29,703 nt of DNA from CAYUAG01 sp046483025 (GTDB lineage Bacteria; Zhuqueibacterota; QNDG01; CAYUAG01), in NCBI GenBank assembly GCA_046483025.1, contig JAWODZ010000028.1:1-29703 (forward strand), in the 5' to 3' direction. Each line of letters opens with the position of its first letter. The first letter of the stretch is position 1. Shown one piece after another: positions 1 through 7,949 of this stretch. A program made the translations under genes and the position numbers. Below the pieces are notes generated by a model. That model made no database searches. It was not told where the DNA came from and worked only from the letters and a program-made list of their open reading frames with translations.

Positions 1-147
1 GCGTTCCTCCACCGTGCTCCGCTGGTTCTGCAGCTCATTGTACCGCTCGAGCTTCTGTTGCTCCTGCTGGCGCTGCTCGCGGAGCTGCTTCACCAGCGAG
101 GAGAGCGAGGAGAGCGCGCTCTGGGTTGCCTTCAGCCGGTCGTCGAT
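1..147 (-). CDS. Fragment of a coiled-coil protein in GC-rich DNA, both ends missing
   Basis: Read on the minus strand from 147 down to 1, this stretch has no stop and translates into a typical coiled coil: IDDRLKATQSALSSLSSLVK, then a Gln/Glu/Arg-rich run ending ...RSTVEER at the window edge. GC is about 65% by direct count, against roughly 30% in the following ~100 bases. The plus-strand reading of the same bases is Cys/Ser/Trp-rich and unlike any protein. I infer coding DNA from a GC-rich genome, or a foreign insert, joined to the AT-rich contig near base 147. The minus frame happens to stay open beyond the junction to about 295, with a hydrophobic stretch and a TTG codon. However, those bases encode a conserved receiver fold on the plus strand, so I treat that as chance. 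The protein family cannot be identified from 49 residues; EnvC-like or other long-coil proteins are possible. Confidence 0.5.
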   Translation of the reverse strand, partial: MDDRLKATQSALSSLSSLVKQLREQRQQEQQKLERYNELQNQRSTVEER

Positions 148-148
148 A

Positions 149-1363
149 AAAAATATAGACCAGACACTACAGATTATTATAGTCACAAAGATGACAATTA
201 ATATTACTGATTTTGCCTTTGCCAATAAGTTATTGGATGCAGGAGCTATGTGGTACTGTACTAAATATCCGGGAGATATTGAAGATCTAATCTATCAACC
301 AACGGATTTTATCTTAAGTATATTTAATGCTTATGAAAAAAGAAAACTGGAGAAAAAACACCTTAATTCAAACAGAAAGCTGGAGCAGTCAGTCAAAGAA
401 ATCCTGTCCCAAAAACAGATTATCGGCAAATCAAAAGAGATACAAAATCTACGGACAAAGATTAAAAAATGTGCAATCCATGAAACTAATGTACTTATCA
501 ATGGTGAATCCGGAACAGGTAAAGAGCTGGTTGCTGCTAATATCCATTATCAAAGCTCACGTCGTTTTGAAACCTTTCTGCCGGTTAACTGTGGTAGTTT
601 GCCAGATCACTTGATTGAGAGTGAACTTTTCGGTTTTGAAAAAGGATCTTTTACTGGAGCAGGTAAAGAAAAATCTGGCTTCTTTGAGATAGCGGATAAA
701 GGTACACTTTTTCTGGATGAAATAACCGAACTTCCCATGTCTACTCAATCCACTCTTTTAAGAGTTCTGCAGGATGGTGAAATTGATAAAATCGGTCGTC
801 AGAAAAAAATCGAAGTAGATGTACGTATTATCGCAGCAACAAACAAGGATTTAAAAAAACAAGTAAAAGAAAAACATTTCCGGGAAGATTTATATTACAG
901 ATTAAATGTTGTATCTATCCTTGCTCCGCCTTTACGTGGAAGATATGAAGATATTGAATTATTAATTGAGCATTATCTTACTATATTCAGCCGTAACTTA
1001 AAACAAAAAAAATTAGGTGTATCACCTGAAGCCCGTAAACTGTTGATTGAATACCAGTGGCCAGGAAATGTACGTGAGTTGCAGAATGTCATCCAGCGGT
1101 TGTTAATTTCTAGCGATACAATAATAAAAGCTGATGATGTTACCGCTGCCCTGGGTATTAATAATGCATCAGAAGTAGATTCGGATACATTCATCCTTAA
1201 AGGTACTGCTATAGAATCTCTGCGAGAAATGGAAAAAAAATTCAGGAAACAGTATTTGAGTTACATAAGAAAACAAGTCAATTCAGATGCAGAAGCTGCC
1301 CGGATACTGGGTTTGGCTCCCTCCAATTACTACCGCATGTGTAAGAAGCTGGGATTAAAATAA
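149..1363 (+). CDS. Sigma-54-dependent response regulator (NtrC family), 5' end missing
   Basis: This is a transcriptional activator that would remodel sigma-54 RNA polymerase. The open frame runs left from here through the GC-rich segment to a GTG at 14, but that 45-residue extension is not protein-like, so the true N-terminus is lost. Residue numbers below count from that GTG. Residues about 50-105 are the second half of a receiver domain, with the beta4 Thr (IIIVT) and beta5 Lys (YCTK); the phospho-acceptor Asp half is absent. The AAA+ domain spans about 136-370. It has Walker A GESGTGKE (164-171), the sigma-54 contact loop as GSFTGA rather than GAFTGA (211-216), Walker B TLFLDE (231-236) and WPGNVREL (349-356). 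The C-terminus (about 400-449) is a Fis-type helix-turn-helix. It lies 185 bases upstream of the glycoside hydrolase run, so local control of that locus is a reasonable inference. No cognate kinase is in the window. Confidence 0.9.
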   Translation, partial: KNIDQTLQIIIVTKMTINITDFAFANKLLDAGAMWYCTKYPGDIEDLIYQPTDFILSIFNAYEKRKLEKKHLNSNRKLEQSVKEILSQKQIIGKSKEIQNLRTKIKKCAIHETNVLINGESGTGKELVAANIHYQSSRRFETFLPVNCGSLPDHLIESELFGFEKGSFTGAGKEKSGFFEIADKGTLFLDEITELPMSTQSTLLRVLQDGEIDKIGRQKKIEVDVRIIAATNKDLKKQVKEKHFREDLYYRLNVVSILAPPLRGRYEDIELLIEHYLTIFSRNLKQKKLGVSPEARKLLIEYQWPGNVRELQNVIQRLLISSDTIIKADDVTAALGINNASEVDSDTFILKGTAIESLREMEKKFRKQYLSYIRKQVNSDAEAARILGLAPSNYYRMCKKLGLK

Positions 1364-1434
1364 TATAACATCATTCGCAATTATCATAAATTTTATACTT
1401 CTTCTATTCTTATTTTGATAATACCTTTATTATT

Positions 1435-1495
1435 TTAATAACAATCCTGTTAATAATTACTTTTAATTATATTTAATAATTTCATTAATAACAAT
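1435..1495. repeat. Pair of 11-bp direct repeats TTAATAACAAT
   Basis: TTAATAACAAT occurs at 1435-1445 and again at 1485-1495, 50 bases apart, in the very AT-rich leader upstream of the GH5 gene. They could be activator or regulator binding sites upstream of the -24/-12 element at 1519. They could also be chance in AT-rich DNA. Confidence 0.3.
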
Positions 1496-1518
1496 ATATT
1501 AGTTACTTACAATATATT

Positions 1519-1533
1519 TGGCTCGGTTCTTGT
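1519..1533 (+). promoter_or_regulatory. Candidate sigma-54 (-24/-12) promoter upstream of GH5
   Basis: The bases read TGGCTCG-GTTC-TTGT. This matches TGGCACG-N4-TTGC in layout and in 6 of 7 bases of the -24 block; the -12 block ends GT instead of GC. A transcript would start near 1545, only about 4 bases before the GH5 ATG, so the message would be almost leaderless. That fits the absence of a Shine-Dalgarno sequence there. Placement just downstream of a sigma-54 activator gene supports it, but the imperfect -12 leaves doubt. Confidence 0.4.
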
Positions 1534-1548
1534 AAGTAAATTTTTATT

Positions 1549-3561
1549 ATGAAGAAGATTTATATTATAATTTACATAATACTGATATTATTTTTTGTCA
1601 CCAGTGGAAAATCACAATATCTCCATACAGAAGGCAAAAAAATAGTCAACAAAAACGGTGAGGAAATACTTCTCCGGGGAATAGGATTAGGCGGGTGGCT
1701 GGTGCCGGAAGGATATCAGTTGCATATTCCCGGCTTTGGGTCACCTACATCAATTCGAAACAAAATAAAAAATCTGATCGGAGAAACAGCTACTGATACA
1801 TTTTATAAAGAGTATCGGGCTAATTATGTTTCTGAAAAGGATATTGAAAGAATCGCTTCCTGGGGGTTCAACTCAATCCGTCTTCCTTTCAATTACAGGT
1901 TATTATCTCCTGAAGATCAACCAGGTGTTTTTCTAAAAGAAGGATTCGAGACCATTGACCAGTTGCTGAACTGGTGCAAGCAGTATGAACTCTATCTCAT
2001 TCTTGATATGCATTGTGCCCCAGGCGGACAAAGCAAAGATAATATTGCAGATGCTGACGGAATAGAAGCCCGTCTCTGGACAGAACATTCAAATAAAGAA
2101 CGCACCATCGAAATTTGGGAAAAACTGGCTGAACGGTATAAAAATGATATCTGGATCGGTGGGTATGATCTTATCAACGAACCGGTTTTACCACAGGGGA
2201 TTCCAAATACTGATCTGCGGTTGCTTTATATGAATATTGTAAAAGCAATACGAGAAATAGATAAAAACCACATTATATTTATTGAAGGTAACTGGTATGC
2301 AACAGATTTTACAGCTTTAAGCCCTCCCTTTGACGGTAATATGGTCTACAGCTTTCATAAATACTGGAATGAAAACACTCAGAATTCCATCCAGTCCTAT
2401 GTACACCTGCGAAATCAGTATTCTATTCCTCTATGGATGGGAGAATCCGGGGAAAATTCCAATCCCTGGTTTTACAATTGTATACAGTTACTGGAGTGCA
2501 ATGATATTGGTTGGTGCTGGTGGACTCATAAAAAAGTTTCCACTCTTACCAGTCCTTATTCAGCAGAAATACCTGACGCATATCAGCGTATTCTCGATTA
2601 CTGGAACGGTTCAGCTCCTCCTCCCTCACAAGAAGCTGCAGTAGCTGGGTTTTCTGCTCTGGCTGAAAATTTAAAACTTGAAAATTGTGACTATCGACCT
2701 GGAGTAGTTAAAGCATTACTTGACCAGGAATTCGGGACCTCAGCCAAACCGTTTTCAACTCATCAGATACCAGGCTTAATTCCTGCTGAAGACTATGATT
2801 TTGGTTCAATCGGAATCTCATATCTTGATACTGACTATCAAAATATTAATGGTCCTGGTAGCGGAAGTACATGGAACAGCGGCTGGATATACCGTAATGA
2901 CGGTGTTGATGTGGAGGAAAGTGATGACACCCAGGGAACTTACTACAGTGTCGGCTGGACAGAAGATGGAGAATGGCTGCTCTATACTATTGAAGTAGAG
3001 TTGTCAACAGAATATGATATAGAACTGCGTACAGCAGCTCCTAATAACCTGGGAAAATGCCGGCTGATGCTGGATGATCAATATCTAACAGAAATTATTT
3101 CAATTCCGGCCAGCGGCGATTGGAAAAACTGGCAGACCGTTCTGCTGGATTCTATTGAAATCCCCTCTGGTAAACATCAGCTTACTTTGTCAATAATTCA
3201 AGGTGGTTTTAATATTAATTTCATTCGGTTTATCAGAAGGGAACCGTTCATAGATGAATCAGAATTCCATGCCGCAACTGATAATATCTCCATGGGTCAA
3301 AGTTACCCCAATCCTTTCCGGGAAAAGGTTAATATACCGGTATATATTAAAGAGCCTGAACACTATTCATTAAAAATATTTAATTCAATTGGAAAAATTG
3401 TCAAAGATATTACCCCCTCTTTTACTCAGGAAACAGGTCTGCAGATCATTGACTGGGATGGAACTGATATCAATAATGAAAATGTAGCATCGGGTCTTTA
3501 TTTCTATAAAATCTCAGTTGGTGATAAATACAAAGCTTTACAGATGATATTACAGAGGTAA
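1549..3561 (+). CDS. Secreted GH5 beta-glucanase with CBM6-like and T9SS sorting domains
   Basis: Predicted exported endo- or exo-beta-glucanase. Residues 1-22 are a signal peptide (MKK, then a long Ile/Leu core). The GH5 barrel covers about 25-355: RGIGLGGW (43-50), the acid/base in DLINEP (E211), HKYW (270-273), and the nucleophile in WMGESG (E299). The opening resembles exo-beta-1,3-glucanase-like GH5 proteins, so beta-1,3- or beta-1,6-glucan is a plausible substrate. A CBM6-type beta-sandwich follows at about 411-563 (AEDYD start, ending INFIRF). The tail from about 583, with QSYPNPF (584-590) and a GLYFYK strand, is a type A T9SS sorting domain, implying release or anchoring at the cell surface. 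No Shine-Dalgarno precedes the ATG; the signal peptide fixes the start. The GH3 gene follows after 2 bases, so the two are probably co-transcribed. The exact GH5 subfamily is not determined. Confidence 0.9.
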   Translation: MKKIYIIIYIILILFFVTSGKSQYLHTEGKKIVNKNGEEILLRGIGLGGWLVPEGYQLHIPGFGSPTSIRNKIKNLIGETATDTFYKEYRANYVSEKDIERIASWGFNSIRLPFNYRLLSPEDQPGVFLKEGFETIDQLLNWCKQYELYLILDMHCAPGGQSKDNIADADGIEARLWTEHSNKERTIEIWEKLAERYKNDIWIGGYDLINEPVLPQGIPNTDLRLLYMNIVKAIREIDKNHIIFIEGNWYATDFTALSPPFDGNMVYSFHKYWNENTQNSIQSYVHLRNQYSIPLWMGESGENSNPWFYNCIQLLECNDIGWCWWTHKKVSTLTSPYSAEIPDAYQRILDYWNGSAPPPSQEAAVAGFSALAENLKLENCDYRPGVVKALLDQEFGTSAKPFSTHQIPGLIPAEDYDFGSIGISYLDTDYQNINGPGSGSTWNSGWIYRNDGVDVEESDDTQGTYYSVGWTEDGEWLLYTIEVELSTEYDIELRTAAPNNLGKCRLMLDDQYLTEIISIPASGDWKNWQTVLLDSIEIPSGKHQLTLSIIQGGFNINFIRFIRREPFIDESEFHAATDNISMGQSYPNPFREKVNIPVYIKEPEHYSLKIFNSIGKIVKDITPSFTQETGLQIIDWDGTDINNENVASGLYFYKISVGDKYKALQMILQR

Positions 3562-3563
3562 AA

Positions 3564-5399
3564 ATGCGTATGATAAAACATTTATATAGATTGATATTTA
3601 TTCTTTTGCTGTTGTTAATTGCCGGTTGTTTTTCCACTGAAAAAAATAATCAGCAGCAAAATAATACCGCAGTATATCTTGATCCATCAGCCGGTATCGA
3701 GGAAAGGGTAAAGGACCTCCTGGCCCGTATGAATCTTCAGAAAAAAATCGGGCAAATGACACAGGTCGACAGAGCCTTTCTGCAACAAGAAGGTGACATT
3801 ATCTCTTATGGTCTGGGTTCAATTCTGAGCGGCGGTGGTTCCGCACCCTCTGTTAACAATGCTGTATCCTGGGCTGATATGGTTGATGATTTCCAGCAAC
3901 AGGCTCTGCAAACCCGGCTTAAGATTCCTCTGATCTACGGCATCGATGCTGTGCATGGTCATAATAATGTATATGGTGCTGTTATATTTCCTCACAACAT
4001 TGGGTTGGGATGCACCCGAAACACCGAACTCGTACGTCAAGCTGCCAGCATAACTGCCAGAGAAGTGACCGGCACAGGAATTCACTGGACCTTTTCCCCC
4101 TGCATTGCAGTAGTACGTGATGAGCGCTGGGGCCGTACCTATGAAGGTTTTGGAGAAACTCCGGAATTGTCAGAAGATATGGCTGCTGCAGCAGTGGAAG
4201 GTTTTCAAGGAACCGATCTGAATGACCCTGCAACAATTTTAGCCTGTGCAAAACACTTTATAGGTGACGGAGGAACAACCGGCGGTGTAAATACAGGAAA
4301 TACAGAACTGAGTGAATCGGAACTGCGGTCTATTCATCTTCCCGGATATATAGCGGCTATTAATTCCGGTGTTGGTTCTATTATGGCTTCATTCAACAGC
4401 TGGAATGGAGAAAAAATACACGGCAGCCATTACCTTCTCACCGATGTACTCAAACAGGAACTAGGATTTGATGGTTTTATAGTCTCAGACTGGGCTGCTA
4501 TCGATCAGCTATCCGGAGATTACGAAAGTAATGTAAAACAGGCAATCAACGCAGGGATTGATATGGTAATGGTTCCAGATAAATACATCACATTTATTAA
4601 TACTCTTGATACTCTGGTAGATCAGGGACATGTATCAATAGAAAGAATCAACGATGCTGTAAGCCGAATACTTCGTGTTAAATTTCAGCTCGGATTATTC
4701 GAATCACCATTTACTGACCGCAGTTTTACATCAGAAATCGGTTCCTCGGCACATCGTGCAGTAGCCAGAAAATGTGTTCGGCAGTCTCTTGTTTTGCTTA
4801 AGAATGAAGGAAACATTCTTCCCTTAACCGGTTCTGAAAAACGTATTCATGTTTCCGGCCGTAATGCTGATGATCTGGGAAGCCAGTGCGGCGGCTGGAC
4901 AATCAGCTGGCAGGGCGATCGCGGACTCATTACAGTCGGTACCACCATTTTACATGCAATTGCACAGCGGGTTCCTGACGAGACCCAGGTATCCTTTACT
5001 ATGGACGGGAGCAATGCTGGTGGCAGTGATGTTGGTATTGCAATTATTGGAGAAGCCCCCTATGCAGAGGGACGGGGTGATCGTACTGATTTATCACTTA
5101 GCCAGGAGGATATTGAGACTGTTAAACAGTTGAAAGCCTCCGGAATACCAGTGGTTGTTATTTTGATCTCGGGCAGACCCATGTTGCTCAATTCCATACT
5201 GGAAGACTGTGACGCTATTATCGCAGCCTGGCTGCCTGGGACCGAAGGACACGGCGTGGCTGATGTTCTGTTCGGCGACTTTTCTCCTGCAGGGAAGCTA
5301 TCCCACTCCTGGCCGCGCAGTATGGATCAAATCCCCATTAATCAGGGCGATACTCAGTATAATCCCCTCTACCCTTATGGATTTGGGTTAACCTATTGA
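3564..5399 (+). CDS. GH3 beta-glucosidase-type lipoprotein without FnIII tail
   Basis: Retaining exo-acting glycoside hydrolase family 3 enzyme, expected to release glucose from beta-gluco-oligosaccharides. The signal sequence ends in the lipobox LIAGC (Cys22), so the protein is probably membrane-anchored facing the periplasm or surface. The TIM-barrel domain (about 45-385) carries YGIDAVHG (125-132), KH (230-231) and the nucleophile Asp309 in GFIVSDW. The alpha/beta sandwich (about 400-605) has GGWTISWQG (443-451) and the likely acid/base Glu502 in PYAEGRGD, as in barley ExoI-type enzymes. The protein ends at YGFGLTY, where family members often continue into an FnIII-like domain; the paralogue at 5520-7763 does continue. 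The ExoI-like two-domain form is known, so this need not be truncation. An AGAGG site sits in the last codons of the GH5 gene 5 bases before ATG, suggesting translational coupling. Confidence 0.93.
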   Translation: MRMIKHLYRLIFILLLLLIAGCFSTEKNNQQQNNTAVYLDPSAGIEERVKDLLARMNLQKKIGQMTQVDRAFLQQEGDIISYGLGSILSGGGSAPSVNNAVSWADMVDDFQQQALQTRLKIPLIYGIDAVHGHNNVYGAVIFPHNIGLGCTRNTELVRQAASITAREVTGTGIHWTFSPCIAVVRDERWGRTYEGFGETPELSEDMAAAAVEGFQGTDLNDPATILACAKHFIGDGGTTGGVNTGNTELSESELRSIHLPGYIAAINSGVGSIMASFNSWNGEKIHGSHYLLTDVLKQELGFDGFIVSDWAAIDQLSGDYESNVKQAINAGIDMVMVPDKYITFINTLDTLVDQGHVSIERINDAVSRILRVKFQLGLFESPFTDRSFTSEIGSSAHRAVARKCVRQSLVLLKNEGNILPLTGSEKRIHVSGRNADDLGSQCGGWTISWQGDRGLITVGTTILHAIAQRVPDETQVSFTMDGSNAGGSDVGIAIIGEAPYAEGRGDRTDLSLSQEDIETVKQLKASGIPVVVILISGRPMLLNSILEDCDAIIAAWLPGTEGHGVADVLFGDFSPAGKLSHSWPRSMDQIPINQGDTQYNPLYPYGFGLTY

Positions 5400-5472
5400 G
5401 GAATTTTGAATTTTATATGAAAGAGCTGTAACTAAAATAAATCTTGATCACTAACACTATTCAGATTGATAT

Positions 5473-5484
5473 ATGTATATACAT
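5473..5484. repeat. 12-bp perfect palindrome ATGTATATACAT
   Basis: This perfect palindrome lies about 36 bases upstream of the second GH3 start codon, in the only sizeable gap (120 bases) within the GH5-GH3-GH3 run. It could be a dimeric regulator site. TATACT and AAAATATAT nearby may be part of a promoter. In AT-rich DNA a 12-bp palindrome is weak evidence. Confidence 0.25.
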
Positions 5485-5519
5485 TATACTGTAAAATATA
5501 TATTTTAAAGGAGAAAAAA

Positions 5520-7763
5520 ATGAGATTTAAGACTCCAAAATCAAGTATAAGTCTTATGCTAATGTTACTGATTATAATCCCTGTATCTCTGAAAGCTTCA
5601 GAAAACAACATTGATAAACGTGTAGATGAACTTCTTTCCCGTATGACAGTTGAGGAAAAAGTGGGGCAGATGACACAGATTTCCCTGGAATTCATATCCC
5701 GGGGATATCCTAATACAGAAGACCCCCTTACTCTCGATTCTGAAAAGCTGCATGAAGTGATTGTGGAACATCATGTGGGCTCTATTCTCAATGTTGGTAC
5801 TCATGCCCACACAGCTGAACGATGGCAGGAAATAATTACTGATTTACAAAATATGGCTGTTAAAAAAACTCGGCTGGGAATTCCTGTAATATATGGTATC
5901 GATGCTGTTCATGGTGCAAATTATACCAAAGGTGCGACACTTTTTCCTCAGAGTATTGCTATGGCAGCTACCTGGAACAGAAATCTTTCCCGTCAAGAGG
6001 GTGAAATAACAGCGTATGAAGTAAGAGCGTCCGGAATATCCTGGAATTTTAATCCTGTAATGGGTATGGGCAGACAGCCTCTGTGGCCTCGACTCTGGGA
6101 GACATATGGAGAAGATCCCTATCTTGCCTCAGTAATGGGATATGAATACATTAAAGGCCTGGAAGGTGAAAATAATACTATTTCGCAAAATGATAAAGTT
6201 GCTGCATGTATGAAACACTACCTTGGCTACAGTTTTCCCATGACTGGCCAGGACAGAACCCCGGCCTGGATTCCAGAACGCATGCTGAGAGAATATTTTG
6301 TTCCTCCTTTTCAGGCTGCAGTAGATGCAGGTGTCAGTACAGTAATGGTTAACTCCTCAGAAATAAACGGTATTCCTGTACATGCAAGCCCTTTTTACCT
6401 TAAGCAGCTGCTGTTCGATGAAATGGGATTTGAAGGATTTGTTGTTTCAGACTGGCTGGATATTCATAATCTTTACCAGCGGGAAAAAGTTGCTGTTGAC
6501 TATACTGATGCCATAAAACAGGCAGTGATGGCTGGGGTTGATATGAGTATGGTTCCTTTAGATCTGGATTTTTATACCATACTGATTGATCTGGTGAAAA
6601 AAGAGGAAGTTCCCGTGTCTCGCATAGATGAAGCTGTACGCAGAATACTTAAAGTAAAATTTCGGCTCGGTTTATTTGATAATCCTTATCCTGATCCTTC
6701 CCTGCTTTCTAAAGTAGGATGTGAGAAATTCAGAAAGATTAACAGACAAGCTGCCCGGGAAGCCATTACTTTATTGGAAAACAAAGATTCATTTTTACCT
6801 CTGAAAGAAAATGCCCGTTTATTGGTAACTGGCCCTACTGCCAATAAACTGTCAGTTCTGAATGGCGGCTGGACAATAACCTGGCAGGGAGACCAGGAAG
6901 AACTCTATCCTCAGAAAGAAAATACTATATTCAAAGCTCTGTCACAAAAATTCGGTAAACACAATGTAAAATATATTGAACCCAGCATGGATAATATTAA
7001 ACAGATTATTAAAGAAACAGAAGACCGGGACGCTGTAATTCTTTGTCTCGGTGAGCAACCCTACTGTGAAACTCCGGGGAATATCAGCGACCTGACTCTG
7101 GAACAGGAACAACTACATTTGGCTAAATCGCTTTATCAAACAAATGTACCCGTCATATTAGTTTTAGTAGAAGGAAGGCCCCGGATTATTCGGGAAATTG
7201 AACCCTCGGCCCAGGCTATACTTATGGCCTATTTACCGGGGATACAAGGAGGGAATGCAATCGCTGATGTGCTTTCCGGAACTTACAATCCCAGCGGCAA
7301 ATTGCCAATTACCTACCCCCGTTTCCCCAATGATTTAACTTTATATGATCATAAACCAAGCGAGGATATAAATGAATTTTGCAGTTACAATCCTCAATGG
7401 CCGTTTGGGTATGGTTTAAGTTATACCACATTTGAATTCTCAGATCTCAAGTTGGATAAAAAAGTAATGCACGATGGTGAAGAATTAAAAATATCCGTCA
7501 CAGTGAAAAATTCCGGCCCCCGGCAAGGTAAGGAAGTTGTACAGTTATATATAGCAGATAATATAGCATCGGTTACACCTTCCTCCAGACGTTTGAAGAG
7601 ATTTTCAAAAATCAGTCTGGAACCAGAGGAAAATAAAGAGGTGGAATTCACAATTCAAAAACAGGATCTTGTTTTTATAGGACGAGCTAATAAGCCCAGA
7701 GTAGAACCTGGTGAATTCAATGTATTGATAGGTGGTTTAAAGGCTACATTCACTTATCAATAA
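5520..7763 (+). CDS. GH3 beta-glucosidase with C-terminal FnIII-like domain
   Basis: Second GH3 enzyme, 747 aa from the ATG at 5520, which has an AAAGGAG site 7 bases upstream. The frame is open 18 codons further, but those codons lack a ribosome site. A signal peptide occupies about 1-26 (cleavage near LKA-SEN), with no lipobox. The catalytic barrel holds YGIDAVHG (125-132), WETYGEDP (193-200), KH (232-233) and nucleophile Asp311 in GFVVSDW. The sandwich domain holds GGWTITWQG (449-457) and the probable acid/base Glu517 in PYCETPGN. An FnIII-like domain fills about 636-747 after YGYGLSY-like residues. It is a diverged paralogue of the preceding lipoprotein GH3. Predicted role: periplasmic hydrolysis of cello- and laminari-oligosaccharides to glucose, which the following symporter could import. 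Exact linkage preference cannot be read from sequence. Confidence 0.93.
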   Translation: MRFKTPKSSISLMLMLLIIIPVSLKASENNIDKRVDELLSRMTVEEKVGQMTQISLEFISRGYPNTEDPLTLDSEKLHEVIVEHHVGSILNVGTHAHTAERWQEIITDLQNMAVKKTRLGIPVIYGIDAVHGANYTKGATLFPQSIAMAATWNRNLSRQEGEITAYEVRASGISWNFNPVMGMGRQPLWPRLWETYGEDPYLASVMGYEYIKGLEGENNTISQNDKVAACMKHYLGYSFPMTGQDRTPAWIPERMLREYFVPPFQAAVDAGVSTVMVNSSEINGIPVHASPFYLKQLLFDEMGFEGFVVSDWLDIHNLYQREKVAVDYTDAIKQAVMAGVDMSMVPLDLDFYTILIDLVKKEEVPVSRIDEAVRRILKVKFRLGLFDNPYPDPSLLSKVGCEKFRKINRQAAREAITLLENKDSFLPLKENARLLVTGPTANKLSVLNGGWTITWQGDQEELYPQKENTIFKALSQKFGKHNVKYIEPSMDNIKQIIKETEDRDAVILCLGEQPYCETPGNISDLTLEQEQLHLAKSLYQTNVPVILVLVEGRPRIIREIEPSAQAILMAYLPGIQGGNAIADVLSGTYNPSGKLPITYPRFPNDLTLYDHKPSEDINEFCSYNPQWPFGYGLSYTTFEFSDLKLDKKVMHDGEELKISVTVKNSGPRQGKEVVQLYIADNIASVTPSSRRLKRFSKISLEPEENKEVEFTIQKQDLVFIGRANKPRVEPGEFNVLIGGLKATFTYQ

Positions 7764-7783
7764 ACAGTTTTTACTAAAATTAA

Positions 7784-7822
7784 TTATCAATTTAACAATG
7801 TAGTCATACTTATTTTGATAAT
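7784..7822. promoter_or_regulatory. Inverted ATTATCA / TGATAAT pair (candidate operator)
   Basis: TTATCA at 7784 and TGATAA at 7816 face each other 32 bases apart, and a further TTATCA at 7754 overlaps the end of the GH3 gene. The 14-mer CTTATTTTGATAAT (7809-7822) is identical to 1409-1422 upstream of the GH5 gene, where it is also preceded by TTATCA (1381). The shared sequence in two leaders of the same pathway suggests one regulator. This is inference only. Confidence 0.35.
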
Positions 7823-7832
7823 TTGAAGAGCG

Positions 7833-7854
7833 TATTGCTGTGGTTTATTGCTGT
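7833..7854. repeat. Tandem direct repeat TATTGCTGT x2 upstream of symporter
   Basis: TATTGCTGT occurs at 7833-7841 and 7846-7854, 13 bases apart. The pair lies about 57-78 bases upstream of the start point predicted from the -24/-12 element at 7885. That is a position where an activator could bind. Confidence 0.3.
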
Positions 7855-7884
7855 AAATTTAAAAAAAACAAAAGAACAATCGTA

Positions 7885-7899
7885 TGGTATATTTGTTGC
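7885..7899 (+). promoter_or_regulatory. Candidate sigma-54 (-24/-12) promoter of the symporter gene
   Basis: TGGTATA-TTTG-TTGC keeps the invariant GG and GC with the required 10-base spacing between them. Transcription would start near 7911, giving a leader of about 39 bases to the ATG at 7950 with an AAGG ribosome site. Conservation of both invariant dinucleotides makes it a better candidate than the one at 1519. No activator site has been shown. Confidence 0.45.
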
Positions 7900-7949
7900 C
7901 ATATTTGTGGATATGGTGTAATACTACTTTCTGATTAAAAAGGTTAATA

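Noticed and set aside
14..148. N-terminal extension of the sigma-54 regulator from the GTG at 14
   Set aside because: The 45 residues are Cys/Ser/Trp-rich and antisense to a good coiled-coil reading in GC-rich DNA; they do not supply the missing half of the receiver domain.
148..295. Extension of the minus-strand coiled-coil frame across the junction, giving a TTG start and a membrane-like segment
   Set aside because: The same bases encode a recognisable receiver half on the plus strand and change composition at the junction, so the hydrophobic minus reading is most likely chance.
5466..5519. Earlier ATG for the second GH3 gene
   Set aside because: No ribosome site; the ATG at 5520 has AAAGGAG and begins a normal signal peptide.
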